Below, piece after piece: positions 1-8,473 of a DNA stretch of 64,000 nt. Every line of letters starts with the position of its first letter. Within the stretch, counting starts at the first letter, position 1. Location of the stretch: assembly GCA_031414805.1 (NCBI GenBank), contig JANOQJ010000048.1, positions 38,271 to 102,270 on the forward strand, in the 5' to 3' direction. Source of the stretch: JAAFIW01 sp031414805 (GTDB lineage: Bacteria > Pseudomonadota > Gammaproteobacteria > Burkholderiales > Burkholderiaceae_C). A program made the position numbers and the translations under genes. The notes beneath the pieces are model-generated. The model had not been told where the DNA came from and ran no database searches. It saw only the letters and a program-made list of their open reading frames with translations.

Positions 1-18
1 GCCGTCAGAGGCAGAGTT

Positions 19-75
19 GCTATTAAAATAGTAGCTGCTTGAGCAATGATTACAAGGGCTGGAGCCTGATTTCTT
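19..75 (-). repeat. TGCTTGAGCA dispersed repeat, copy 1
   Basis: The core TAGCTGCTTGAGCA is followed by an ACAAGGGCT block, as in the other copies in this window. It ends just upstream of the AraC-family gene, so that gene's leader is made largely of repeat. Confidence 0.85.
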
Positions 76-93
76 ATAAATTCGTCCTAAACA

Positions 94-987
94 GTGCAAG
101 CACCTCTCCACCAATCCCGCGTTACCGCCACCCCGTGGCATGGCATCTACGGCACGCAGATTGACAGTGCGCGCCACTACGGTCGCCATTGGCACGCCAC
201 GTATGGCTTTGGCTTGCTGCAACGCGGCGCGCAGCGCTCAGCCAGCGGGCGTGGCGACGTGGTGGCGTATGCCGGTGACCTGATTGCCACCAACCCCGGC
301 GAGGTGCACGACGGCCGACCGTTTGATGAAGCACCGCGTCGCTGGCGCATGCTGTACCTGGAGGCAGGTGTTTTTGAATCGCTGATGGCCGATGTGGAGG
401 CTGATGTCGGTGCAGATGCCTGTGCTCCGGCGGGCACCCCGGCTGTGGTTTGCCCCGTCATACAAAACCCACAGTTGGCCCAGGCGCTGCAGCGCCTGTT
501 TTTGCACATTGACGAGTGGGGCACGCAGCCCGAGCCAAACGGCGTGGGCGCATTGGCCTGCGACGAATCGCTGGTGCGCACATTCACGGGCTTGCTGCGT
601 GCGCACACCACCAGCCAGCGGTTTGCTCAACCCGCTGCGCACGCGGTGCAACCCGCCGCGCATGACGTGCGCTGGGCGCGTGACCGGCTGGCCGATGACC
701 TGCTGCATGCGCCGACGCTGGCCGAGCTGGCGAGTTTGGTTGGCCTGAGCAAGTACCAGTTGCTGCGCCGTTTTGAAAAAGCCTATGGCCTGCCGCCGCA
801 TGCCTGGCTGTTGCAGCAGCGCCTGGAAAAGGCCCGGGGTTTGATTCGCAGTGGTCACAGGCTTGCAGATGTCGCCGCTGACAGTGGTTTTGCCGACCAG
901 AGCCACATGACGCGGCTGTTTGTGCGCCAGTTTGGCTTTACGCCCGGTGCCTGGTCTGCAATTTCGTTCAAGACTGCGAGCGCCTGA
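94..987 (+). CDS. AraC-family transcriptional regulator
   Basis: A 297-residue one-component regulator. The N-terminal half (about residues 10-110) looks like the AraC-type cupin sensor. The C-terminal part (about 195-290) carries the double helix-turn-helix, with LAELASLVGLSKYQLLRRF and the second helix near SGFADQSHMTRLF. The start is GTG at 94, because a stop codon lies in frame at 88-90 and no ATG occurs early. A DMT exporter follows 44 bp downstream on the same strand, an arrangement in which the AraC protein often controls the exporter. The ligand is unknown. Confidence 0.85.
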   Translation: MQAPLHQSRVTATPWHGIYGTQIDSARHYGRHWHATYGFGLLQRGAQRSASGRGDVVAYAGDLIATNPGEVHDGRPFDEAPRRWRMLYLEAGVFESLMADVEADVGADACAPAGTPAVVCPVIQNPQLAQALQRLFLHIDEWGTQPEPNGVGALACDESLVRTFTGLLRAHTTSQRFAQPAAHAVQPAAHDVRWARDRLADDLLHAPTLAELASLVGLSKYQLLRRFEKAYGLPPHAWLLQQRLEKARGLIRSGHRLADVAADSGFADQSHMTRLFVRQFGFTPGAWSAISFKTASA

Positions 988-1031
988 TACCGAACACTGC
1001 CCGCAGTTCTTCATAGAAAGCAAGGGTGGTG

Positions 1032-1931
1032 ATGTCAATGAACCGGTCAGAAGGCCTGAAGGGCCAATTGCTGTGCAGCGCCGCCATGGTCACGGTTGGC
1101 AGCACGGTGGTGGTCAGCAAAATCATTGGGGCAGACATGGAGCCGTTTTTGGCCACGGCGTTGCGGCACGCCGCTGCGCTGCCCGTGTTTTTGCTGCTGA
1201 TGTATTTCACGGGGACTGGCTGGTCCAGTTTAAAGGGTCTTGATTGGCGCGATGCCTGTGTGCTCGGGCTGCAGGCGGCGGCAGGCAGCGTGGGCTACAC
1301 GGTGCTCTTGATTCAAGGCGTCACCTGGTCGAGCGCGGCCGATGCGGCGGTAGTGGCCGGTACCTTGCCAGCGGTGTGCGCGGTTTTTTCCGCGCTTTTC
1401 CTGCGCGAGCGCATCAGCCTGCGCATGGTCGCCGGTATCGCACTGGCCACCATGGGCGTGATGGCGGTGGCGCTCACGCCCGATAGCGGCACGCAAAACC
1501 CGATGCGCTTGGCGGGCATCGCGCTGGTGCTGGCAGCCATTGCTTGCGAGGCTGTATTTATTCTGGGCAACAAACGCTTGGCGCAACCGCTGCCAGCCCT
1601 GCTGATGTCGACTGTGATGTCGGCCGGTGGCCTGCTGCTGTGTTTGTTGCCCGCGTGGTGGCTCAGCAAAACCATGCCGTCCACACTCAGCCTGCCAGCC
1701 GTCACCGGCGTCTTGTATTACGCCTGGGTACCCACCGTGCTGGGTTTCTGGTTGTGGTACGCGGGCAGCGCCAAAACCAGCGGTGCCCGCGCAGCCCTGG
1801 CCACCGTGTGGCTACCCATTTCGGCCTTGCTTTTGTCAGCGCTGGTGCTGGGCGAGGCGATACGCCCATGGCAATGGGTGGGTTTGGGTTGTGTGGTGGT
1901 GGCGATGGTGCTGGCGGCGTGGGAGGGGTAA
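1032..1931 (+). CDS. DMT-superfamily (EamA) transporter
   Basis: An inner-membrane permease of 299 residues with about ten hydrophobic segments in two EamA repeats, the family's usual size. Proteins of this family export amino acids or other metabolites, and the substrate cannot be read from sequence. The ATG at 1032 is preferred over two GTG codons just before it, because AAGGGTGG sits at ribosome-binding distance. It probably forms a regulatory pair with the AraC gene upstream. Confidence 0.85.
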   Translation: MSMNRSEGLKGQLLCSAAMVTVGSTVVVSKIIGADMEPFLATALRHAAALPVFLLLMYFTGTGWSSLKGLDWRDACVLGLQAAAGSVGYTVLLIQGVTWSSAADAAVVAGTLPAVCAVFSALFLRERISLRMVAGIALATMGVMAVALTPDSGTQNPMRLAGIALVLAAIACEAVFILGNKRLAQPLPALLMSTVMSAGGLLLCLLPAWWLSKTMPSTLSLPAVTGVLYYAWVPTVLGFWLWYAGSAKTSGARAALATVWLPISALLLSALVLGEAIRPWQWVGLGCVVVAMVLAAWEG

Positions 1932-1980
1932 CGACGGTGGCGCTTGGCCACCGCGTGTCGAGCACGACCAGCGGTCCACC

Positions 1981-2139
1981 AGCTGTCTTATTGATATGGC
2001 CCGATGAAGTATTAACCGTTCGCCCTGAGGTATCGAAGGGCTCGCGAGGGCTTCCTTCGATACCTCAGGACGGTCGGAACAGATACCTCAGCCCGAACGG
2101 AAGTTTGATACTTCATCGCGCCATATCAATAAGACAGCC
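1981..2139. repeat. MITE-like inverted-repeat element (about 155 bp)
   Basis: The two ends are near-perfect inverted copies reading GTCTTATTGATATGGC then GATGAAGTAT. Inside lie further inverted blocks, CCGTTCG and CCTGAGGTATCGAAGG. It fills the space between the DMT gene and the convergent nucleotidyltransferase gene and has no coding capacity. A partial relative, ATATGAACCGTTCGCCCTG, is seen near 61260-61281. Confidence 0.75.
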
Positions 2140-3163
2140 GCTTTGCAAAATCACATCCCGGATACAGGGTGTTCATCACCTGAAAACCCTCCTGCAGCCG
2201 CTTGCGCCAGCCAGGGCCGCGGGCTTGCACGGCTTGCCACAGCGCTGTCAGTTCTGTTGTGTCGTGCACCAGCAAGTAGTCCACCAACGCGGCCGCCTGG
2301 GCAATGTCTTTTCGGGCCTTGGTTCTTTGGGCTTGTGGTCTCAGGCCGTACACCAGTAACTTGTGCAGTGCATAGCGCTCGGGGCGCGGCAGGTTGACCA
2401 CCATGGGTCCGTTGCGTGCGATCAGCGTGCTGCGCATCGGATCTTCCAGCGACAGTTCCATGAAGCGCAGCGGTTGCAGCGTCAGGTTCAGACGTGGCAG
2501 CTTCACCGGTGCTTCACCCGTGCGGCCTCTTGATGTCAGAAAATCCAGATCAAAGTCGGGCTCGTCTGTTTTCTTGAACGACGTGCGCTGTTGATTGGGC
2601 ATAAAGCCCATTTGCAGAGAGTCAATCGCAGCGACGGTGTCCAACTTCAGGTTTTCGGGCAGCGCCAACGAGATGTTTCGGCCCGCGTGCGCAAAGTCCA
2701 GGTCCAACGTGGCCGCGCCCGCGTTCCAGCGCACGCCCAGGGTGTTCTGGTAAGCCAAAAAAGCATGCGTGCCCACCAGAATGCCACCCGCAGAGAACAG
2801 CCCACTGTTGGCAAGGCGCTCGATGACGCGCGCATGTTTGGGCGGAATATCAGCGCAGCCCAGCTCGATGGCGGCACGGGTCATGCGCACCAGGTGTTCG
2901 CGGGCCAGCTTGGCAACCGGGTCGCCGTGGCGCTCAATCAGCGCCAGGGTGGCCGCGTCGTCGGGGCCCACATACGACTGTTGCAATTTACCGTCAGGCG
3001 TCTTGACCTGGTAATACCAATACGCCCGACCCGACACGGTTTTCTTGGCAAAACCGCCAGGCAGGTCCGCAACACTGCGCCTCAAGTCAGCCTGACGCGC
3101 CACGTCATCCACGCTGGCGAAAGCGGTTTGCGCGGCGAGAGAAGACTCTTGGTGAAGCAACAT
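2126..3163 (-). CDS. GSU2403-type nucleotidyltransferase-fold protein
   Basis: A 345-residue soluble protein resembling the GSU2403 / NTP_transf_8 family. The central region (GGILVGTHAFLAYQNTLGVRW, then TLDLDFAH about residues 150-175) has the layout of a minimal nucleotidyltransferase: a GG-type motif followed by D-x-D acidic residues. The role of the family is poorly known and no partner gene lies next to it. A 10-bp-arm palindrome sits directly upstream of the ATG. The last codons run into the inverted-repeat element at 1981-2139. Confidence 0.7.
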   Translation of the reverse strand: MLLHQESSLAAQTAFASVDDVARQADLRRSVADLPGGFAKKTVSGRAYWYYQVKTPDGKLQQSYVGPDDAATLALIERHGDPVAKLAREHLVRMTRAAIELGCADIPPKHARVIERLANSGLFSAGGILVGTHAFLAYQNTLGVRWNAGAATLDLDFAHAGRNISLALPENLKLDTVAAIDSLQMGFMPNQQRTSFKKTDEPDFDLDFLTSRGRTGEAPVKLPRLNLTLQPLRFMELSLEDPMRSTLIARNGPMVVNLPRPERYALHKLLVYGLRPQAQRTKARKDIAQAAALVDYLLVHDTTELTALWQAVQARGPGWRKRLQEGFQVMNTLYPGCDFAKRLSY

Positions 3164-3165
3164 TT

Positions 3166-3194
3166 ATACTACTTTTTAATTTTAAGTAGTATAA
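3166..3194. promoter_or_regulatory. Palindromic operator-like site upstream of the nucleotidyltransferase gene
   Basis: TATACTACTT and AAGTAGTATA form perfect 10-bp arms around a 9-bp AT-rich centre, only 2 bp upstream of the ATG at 3163. It could be a regulator site or an RNA hairpin covering the start. It is not tied to a known regulator. Confidence 0.5.
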
Positions 3195-3351
3195 CGCGCG
3201 TTTTTGGCGTTAGCCTTTTACGATATTGCTTAAGCCGCTCACATAAAAGTAGCAGAAAACCCCGCAAGTTGGAGCGTGGATTGGAAGCGAATATCGAGAG
3301 GGTGTGCATGCCATCACCGGACGTGATTGGCTGTCTCGAAGAAACACCCGC

Positions 3352-4158
3352 TCAGTACCCAAACAAGTTCCCCGCCCCCGTCTCCCGCCCCTGCGCCCAC
3401 CCCAGTAGCAACGCGCCAAACGGCGAATCAACGCGCACCTGAGCGCCTGCCTCGCACACTACAAAACAATTGGCGTGCGCTGACTGTCCGTTGACCACCA
3501 GGTTGCCGCCGCGCACCCACAGCTCGGTTAGCGCGCTGGCTTCGAATTCAAACGCTGTTTCAGGCCGCAGGGTCAGTTGCACCATGCGGTGCTCTGTGCC
3601 GGTACCCGCATAGTCAAACAGCATTTGCCGCTGCACGCCGGGCACGCCAGTGGTTTGCAGCGGCAGTGCGTCGACGGGCACATTGATTTCCGGCGGCACG
3701 TCGGGGTCGGGGTTGCGAAAGGCTTCGAAGCGCGAGCCGGCGTGCACACCGCTGATCTCGCTGTTTGGCGGGTAGGTCACCGGACCTTCCAGGCGGGAGA
3801 CCAGTACGGTGTGGGCATAGGCAATCGCATCGTGCGTGGAGCCCATGCGGTTGATGCCCGCCTGGTGGAGGCCAATGCTGCCGTGGTAGTCGGTCAAGCC
3901 GCCCTCCACCACAAAGCTGGTGGCCACGCCCTGGTGCTGGTGCAGGCCGCTGCGCACACCGGCATCAAAGCGCACCAGGCCGAGGTACTGGCCGAGCGCG
4001 TCGTCGTGGCGCACGGGTTTGAGGAGCAGGCCGGGGTTGGCGGTGGGTTGCCAGGGCGCGGTGGCCATGTCAAAAATATGTATACGAGCGGCCTGCCGCC
4101 CGGGAGGGAGGGAGGCGTGGTGGGGCTCGGGGGGTGCCAGGGTGTACAGCGCGTTCAT
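3352..4158 (-). CDS. Bicupin protein (ChrR-like cupin)
   Basis: A protein of 268 residues with two cupin halves. The first has a metal-ligand pattern (GLHQHQG followed by a distal His). The second is near residues 190-255 (MVQLTLRPETAFEF, ELWVRGGNLVVNG). Such proteins are dioxygenases, isomerases or sensors, and the activity here is unknown. The ATG at 4158 is preferred over a TTG further upstream, because the latter would place a perfect operator palindrome inside the coding region. It is divergent from the small gene at 4244. Confidence 0.7.
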   Translation of the reverse strand: MNALYTLAPPEPHHASLPPGRQAARIHIFDMATAPWQPTANPGLLLKPVRHDDALGQYLGLVRFDAGVRSGLHQHQGVATSFVVEGGLTDYHGSIGLHQAGINRMGSTHDAIAYAHTVLVSRLEGPVTYPPNSEISGVHAGSRFEAFRNPDPDVPPEINVPVDALPLQTTGVPGVQRQMLFDYAGTGTEHRMVQLTLRPETAFEFEASALTELWVRGGNLVVNGQSAHANCFVVCEAGAQVRVDSPFGALLLGWAQGRETGAGNLFGY

Positions 4159-4166
4159 GGGCCTGA

Positions 4167-4184
4167 TGGTAACGATCGTTACCA
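4167..4184. promoter_or_regulatory. 18-bp perfect palindrome (operator)
   Basis: TGGTAACGATCGTTACCA is perfectly self-complementary. It lies 8 bp upstream of the bicupin ATG and 59 bp upstream of the divergent gene. Size and symmetry suit a TetR- or LacI-type repressor, but no such gene is adjacent. Confidence 0.6.
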
Positions 4185-4243
4185 ATTAAGGCATGCGGGT
4201 TATCCCATAGTTGCGGGAGTTGGTGTTGCGGCTACAACGAGCC

Positions 4244-4627
4244 ATGCCTGCCACCCTACGCCTTGTCGATTCCATCACCGAGCTGGATGCCGCTGATGCA
4301 GGCTGCGTGGCCGTCAGCGGCTCGCATGGCGGCATCAGCTCTGCCCGCTATGCGTTGGCGGCGCGGCCTTTGCTGAGTGTGTTTAACGACGCGGGTGTGG
4401 GCAAAGACGCGGCAGGTATCGCCTCCTTGGACTTTTTACAGACGCATCAACTCGCCGCCTGCGCGGTCGCCCACAGCAGCGCCTGCATCGGTCAGGCCCA
4501 CAGCACGTTGCAAGACGGTTTGATCAGTCATGCCAATGCGCTGGCGCAAGCACTGGGCGTGGTGCCGGGGCAGGCTTGCCTGGCCGCCGTGAATGCGCTA
4601 ACCCATGAAGTCCCCTCCATCATCTAA
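4244..4627 (+). CDS. Conserved hypothetical protein with GSHGG motif
   Basis: I do not recognise this 127-residue protein. It has an N-terminal VAVSGSHGGISSARYAL segment, a central FNDAGVGKDAAGIASLDFL segment and no signal peptide, so it looks like a compact cytoplasmic alpha/beta protein. The ATG at 4244 is chosen over an upstream TTG. It ends 23 bp before the Bug-protein gene, so the two are probably co-transcribed. The divergent bicupin and the operator between them suggest shared control. Confidence 0.6.
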   Translation: MPATLRLVDSITELDAADAGCVAVSGSHGGISSARYALAARPLLSVFNDAGVGKDAAGIASLDFLQTHQLAACAVAHSSACIGQAHSTLQDGLISHANALAQALGVVPGQACLAAVNALTHEVPSII

Positions 4628-4650
4628 AACCAGCACAGAAAGACTTTTTT

Positions 4651-4710
4651 ATGCCAAATCGCCGAATAGCCCTTGTATTTACTGCTCAAGCAGCTATGTT
4701 TTTAGTAGCA
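4651..4710 (+). repeat. TGCTTGAGCA dispersed repeat, copy 2 (codes for the signal peptide)
   Basis: It contains GCCCTTGTATTTACTGCTCA and AGCAGCTATG. The copy begins at the ATG and covers codons 1-20 of the Bug-protein gene. Confidence 0.9.
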
Positions 4711-5652
4711 AATAAAGCCACTGCTCAAACCGCCTGGCCCACCAAACCCGTGCGTATCGTGGTGCCGTTTGCGCCTGGTGGCACCACCGATTTGCTGGCC
4801 CGCGCGCTGGCCCCGGAGTTGTCCAGGGCTTTCGGCCAGAGCTTTGTGGTGGAAAACAAACCGGGCGCGGGTGGCAACATTGGTGCCGATTTGGTGGCCA
4901 AGTCGCCCGCCGACGGCTACACGATTTTGATGGGCACGGTGGGCACGCACGGCATCAACAAATCGCTGTATGCGCGCATGCCGTTTGATCCGCAAAAAGA
5001 CTTCGCACCTGTCACGCTGGTGGCCGGTGTGCCCAATGTGATGGTGGTCAACGCCGAGAAAGCGCGCGCCGCCAATATCAACTCGGTGGCCGACTTTGTG
5101 CGCTACGCAAAAGCCAACCCCGGCAAGCTGAACATGGCCTCCAGCGGCAACGGCACCTCCATTCATCTGGCAGGCGAGTTGTTCAAAACCATGGCGGGTG
5201 TGTTCATGACGCACCTGCCCTGCGGCGGCTCTGGGCCTGCCGTGTTGGGCCTGCTGGCGGGCGACACCGATGTGATGTTTGACAACCTGCCCTCGGCCTT
5301 GCCGCACATCAAAACCGGCAAGCTCAAAGCACTGGCTGTGACCAGCGCACAGCGGAGCGCCGTGCTGCCCGATGTGCCCACAGTAGAGCAAGCCGGTGGT
5401 GCCGTTTTGAAAGGCTACGAAGCCAGCTCGTGGTTTGGCCTTCTGGCACCCGCGGGCACACCCGCCGATGTGGTGAGCCGCTTGCACGTGGAAGTGGCCA
5501 AAGCCTTGAACAGCCCAGCCATCAAAGAGCGGCTGCTGGCGCAAGGCGCCATTCCCAGCGGCAACACCCCCGCAGAATTCGCGCGCTTGATTGATGAAGA
5601 AATCAAAAAATGGGCGCCGGTGGTCAAGGCTTCGGGTGCCAAGGTCGATTGA
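4651..5652 (+). CDS. Bug-family (TctC) periplasmic solute-binding protein
   Basis: A 333-residue secreted protein of the tripartite tricarboxylate transporter substrate-binding family. The mature part begins near TAWPTKPVRIVVPFAPGGTTDLLAR, the family hallmark. These proteins bind carboxylates for TctAB permeases or for signalling, and no tctA or tctB is nearby, so it is an orphan. The first 20 codons, which form the signal peptide (IALVFTAQAAMFLVA), are a copy of the dispersed TGCTTGAGCA repeat, so export depends on repeat-derived sequence. Confidence 0.9.
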   Translation: MPNRRIALVFTAQAAMFLVANKATAQTAWPTKPVRIVVPFAPGGTTDLLARALAPELSRAFGQSFVVENKPGAGGNIGADLVAKSPADGYTILMGTVGTHGINKSLYARMPFDPQKDFAPVTLVAGVPNVMVVNAEKARAANINSVADFVRYAKANPGKLNMASSGNGTSIHLAGELFKTMAGVFMTHLPCGGSGPAVLGLLAGDTDVMFDNLPSALPHIKTGKLKALAVTSAQRSAVLPDVPTVEQAGGAVLKGYEASSWFGLLAPAGTPADVVSRLHVEVAKALNSPAIKERLLAQGAIPSGNTPAEFARLIDEEIKKWAPVVKASGAKVD

Positions 5653-6567
5653 TCAGAGCTGAGGCACCGCTAGTTGGGCCACTTCGGTCAGCCACGCCGT
5701 CACCAACTGCACGGCAGGCCGCTGGCTTTGCTGGCGCGTGGCCAGAGCCAGGTAACGGCTTCCCCCTGACGTGAAGCCTTGCGGCGCGGCCAGCACACCG
5801 GCTTGCACATCGTCCATCACCATGGGGTAGGGGCCAATGCCCACGCCCAAGCCTGCGGCAGCGGCTTGAAGTGAGAGGTAAAAGTGGCCGTAGCGGCGCT
5901 CGGCAATCGCCGTGTTTTTGCTTGGATGCTTTGACAGCTTGGGCTGCAGCCGTTGCCAATCAGCCCAGGCCTGCGGGCGGGTTTCGCTGACCAGGCGCGG
6001 CAGCGTGGACCAGGCTTGTTTGACGCGTGGGCTGACCACCGGGCCTACCCACTCGTCCATCAAGTGCTGCACCACCAGGTCACCCTGCAGTTCATGGTCA
6101 GACCGGCGAATGGCCAGGTCAGCATTGCTGCCGACCAGATCAATCGGCCCGCCACCGGCCAGCACATGCACCGACAGTTGCGGGTGCCGCGCCTCAAATT
6201 CACCCAACCGCGGCACGAGCCAGCGAATGGCGAGCGTGGCTTCGCACGACACCACCACGGTGTCGCTGGCCTGGCGGCGCGCCTGCGCAGCAGCGGCACG
6301 CAGCAGGTCAACCGCCGCACGCGCTTGGGCCACATAGGCCTGGCCCGTGGGTGTGAGCACCAGGCGCAGGTGCCGCCGCTCGAACAAGGCAGCACCCAAC
6401 AAGGTTTCCAGTGACGCCACTTGCCGACTCACCGCGCCATGCGTCAGGTGCACAGCGCGAGCGGCCGCAGTGAAGCTGCCGGTGTCGACAGCAGCCAGCA
6501 GGCAACGCAGTGCGGTGGTGGAGGGGAGGTCTCGCTCGGAAGTGGGCAGCACAACTGGTTTTTGCAT
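5653..6567 (-). CDS. LysR-family transcriptional regulator
   Basis: About 304 residues. The N-terminal winged helix (about residues 18-75) reads LRCLLAAVDTGSFTAAARAV then GAVSRQVASLETLLG, and the rest is a LysR substrate-binding domain of GcvA-like type. The ATG at 6567 gives a normal-length N-terminus; an upstream GTG would add 27 residues. Its stop abuts the stop of the convergent Bug gene, and it is divergent from the cupin/threonine-aldolase pair, which is a likely target. Confidence 0.85.
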   Translation of the reverse strand: MQKPVVLPTSERDLPSTTALRCLLAAVDTGSFTAAARAVHLTHGAVSRQVASLETLLGAALFERRHLRLVLTPTGQAYVAQARAAVDLLRAAAAQARRQASDTVVVSCEATLAIRWLVPRLGEFEARHPQLSVHVLAGGGPIDLVGSNADLAIRRSDHELQGDLVVQHLMDEWVGPVVSPRVKQAWSTLPRLVSETRPQAWADWQRLQPKLSKHPSKNTAIAERRYGHFYLSLQAAAAGLGVGIGPYPMVMDDVQAGVLAAPQGFTSGGSRYLALATRQQSQRPAVQLVTAWLTEVAQLAVPQL

Positions 6568-6681
6568 GGCAGCATTGTGCAGAAAACTCACAGCACGGGG
6601 TAAAAAATAGCGATTGAGCAGTGCCTGCAATTGCGAGAACATCGGCACTTGCGCTGAACCTCTACTTTCTCAAGGAAACAC

Positions 6682-7056
6682 ATGCTCTCCATCACCACCC
6701 CCGCCGAAGTTGCCGCCAGCCTGACCGAACTGTGGTCGCCCCGCGTGGTGGCGCAAGTGGATGACTCGTATGTCAAGGTGGCCAAAGTGCAGGGCACGTT
6801 TGGCTGGCATGCGCATGATGGGGAAGACGAGTTGTTCTTCATTCTCAAAGGTCGGCTGCGCATTGAAATGCAAGCGGGCGCTGTCGAGCTGGCAGCTGGC
6901 GATGTGTATGTGGTGCCCAAGGGCGTGCGCCACAACACCGTGGCGACCGAGGAGTGCCACCTCATGCTGATTGAGCGCAAATCCACCTTGCACACCGGCA
7001 ACGAAATCACCGAAAAAACCCGCTCGCTGGCCGATCAGCTGCGATCCGTTGAATGA
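6682..7056 (+). CDS. Small cupin-domain protein
   Basis: A 124-residue single cupin_2 domain. The metal-binding motif GWHAHDGEDELFFILKGRL (about residues 34-52) and the second motif GDVYVVPKGVRHNT give the usual His/His/Glu/His ligand set. Substrate unknown. Its TGA overlaps an ATG of the threonine aldolase gene (ATGA), so the two are translationally coupled. Divergent from the LysR gene. Confidence 0.8.
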   Translation: MLSITTPAEVAASLTELWSPRVVAQVDDSYVKVAKVQGTFGWHAHDGEDELFFILKGRLRIEMQAGAVELAAGDVYVVPKGVRHNTVATEECHLMLIERKSTLHTGNEITEKTRSLADQLRSVE

Positions 7057-8120
7057 TTGGATCCACGCACATGACCGAAAAATTTATCGATCTGCGCAGC
7101 GACACGGTCACCCGCCCGACCCCCGCCATGCGCGCGGCCATGGCGGCTGCGCCAGTTGGCGACGATGTGTTTGGCGACGACCCGACTGTGAATTTGCTGC
7201 AAGACACGCTGGCCGCACGCCTGGGCTTTGAAGCCGGTTTGTTCTGCGCCAGCGGCACGCAAAGCAACCTGGTGGCCATCATGTCGCACTGCCAGCGGGG
7301 TGACGAATACATCGTGGGTCAGCAAGCCCACACCTACCGCTACGAGGGTGGCGGCGCGGGTGTTCTGGGCAGCGTGTGGCCGCAGCCGATTACCAATGCG
7401 CCGGACGGCTGCCTGCCGCTGGCTGATATTGAAGCAGCCATCAAACCCGACGACCCGCACTTTGCGCGCACCCGTTTGCTGGCGCTAGAAAACACCATTG
7501 GCGGGCGCGTGCTGCCGCCCGCTTACCTGACGCAAGCCATGGCCCATGCGCGCCGCCACGGGTTGGCCACGCATCTGGATGGGGCGCGGTTTTTCAACGC
7601 GGTGGTGGCCTCGCGCCAAGGCGACGAAGACGGGCACGAGAGCATCAACGCCTGCGCGCACCGTTTGCTGCAAGGTTTTGATTCGGTGTCGATTTGTTTG
7701 AGCAAAGGTCTGGGTGCACCGGTCGGTTCGGTGTTGCTGGGCAGCCGGGCGCTGATCGCCAGTGGTCGGCGCATTCGCAAAATACTGGGCGGTGGCATGC
7801 GCCAGGCTGGTGTGCTGGCCGCTGCGGGCGTGTATGCGCTGGAGCACCATGTTGACCGGCTGGCCGATGACCATGCAAACGCGCAACGTCTGTGGCAGGG
7901 CTTGCAGGGGCTGGAGGGCTTGACGCTGACGCAGCCGCAAACCAATATTGTGTTTGCGCACGTCAACGCTGATGTGGCTGAGCGTTTCGTGGCGCACTTG
8001 AAGGCGCGGCAGGTGGGTTACACCGGTTTGTATGCGCTGCGCTGGGTCACGCACCTGGACGTGTCAGCGGCGGATGTGGACGACGCGGTGGCGCGAATTC
8101 GTGCCTTCTGGACAAGCTAA
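7053..8120 (+). CDS. ltaE: Low-specificity L-threonine aldolase
   Basis: A fold-type I PLP enzyme that cleaves L-threonine and L-allo-threonine to glycine and acetaldehyde. The family hallmark FIDLRSDTVTRPT is at the N-terminus, and the PLP lysine lies in SICLSKGLGAPVGSVLLGS (about residue 215). Length (355, or 349 from the ATG at 7071) fits the family. The ATG at 7053 overlaps the cupin stop; the ATG at 7071 gives the more usual N-terminus. Confidence 0.88.
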   Translation: MIGSTHMTEKFIDLRSDTVTRPTPAMRAAMAAAPVGDDVFGDDPTVNLLQDTLAARLGFEAGLFCASGTQSNLVAIMSHCQRGDEYIVGQQAHTYRYEGGGAGVLGSVWPQPITNAPDGCLPLADIEAAIKPDDPHFARTRLLALENTIGGRVLPPAYLTQAMAHARRHGLATHLDGARFFNAVVASRQGDEDGHESINACAHRLLQGFDSVSICLSKGLGAPVGSVLLGSRALIASGRRIRKILGGGMRQAGVLAAAGVYALEHHVDRLADDHANAQRLWQGLQGLEGLTLTQPQTNIVFAHVNADVAERFVAHLKARQVGYTGLYALRWVTHLDVSAADVDDAVARIRAFWTS

Positions 8121-8124
8121 AAGC

Positions 8125-8448
8125 TCAAACCCCCCAAACCACCTCGTGCCCTGCCTTTTCGCAGCGGCGCAGCATGTCGATAAAAGGCTGGGCGCGCTGG
8201 CTCAGCGATACGCCCTCGGCGCGCTCGGGCACCAACCCTTGCGCCACAGCCTCGTCGATTCGGGCTTGTTTTTGCGCCTCGTCCTGGCGAACCGCGGCTT
8301 GCAGGGCCGTGATGGCAGCGGCCATCTCTTCGGGCACCAAGATGCCCTCTGCACTGGGCTCGCGGCCCAAGATCTGCAGCATCTGGCGGCCATTGGGCTC
8401 CAGCATGATCAGGTCTGCCGTGGACTTGGATTTGAATTTGTAGAGCAT
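8125..8448 (-). CDS. DUF1840-family protein
   Basis: A 107-residue protein opening with MLYKFKSKSTADLIMLEPNG and IL(G)REPSAEGILVPEEM, typical of the small DUF1840 family of beta- and gammaproteobacteria. Function unknown. No membrane segment. It follows the gene at 8474-9121 on the same strand. Confidence 0.75.
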   Translation of the reverse strand: MLYKFKSKSTADLIMLEPNGRQMLQILGREPSAEGILVPEEMAAAITALQAAVRQDEAQKQARIDEAVAQGLVPERAEGVSLSQRAQPFIDMLRRCEKAGHEVVWGV

Positions 8449-8473
8449 GTTGAACGGTAATCAAAAAGGCTAT

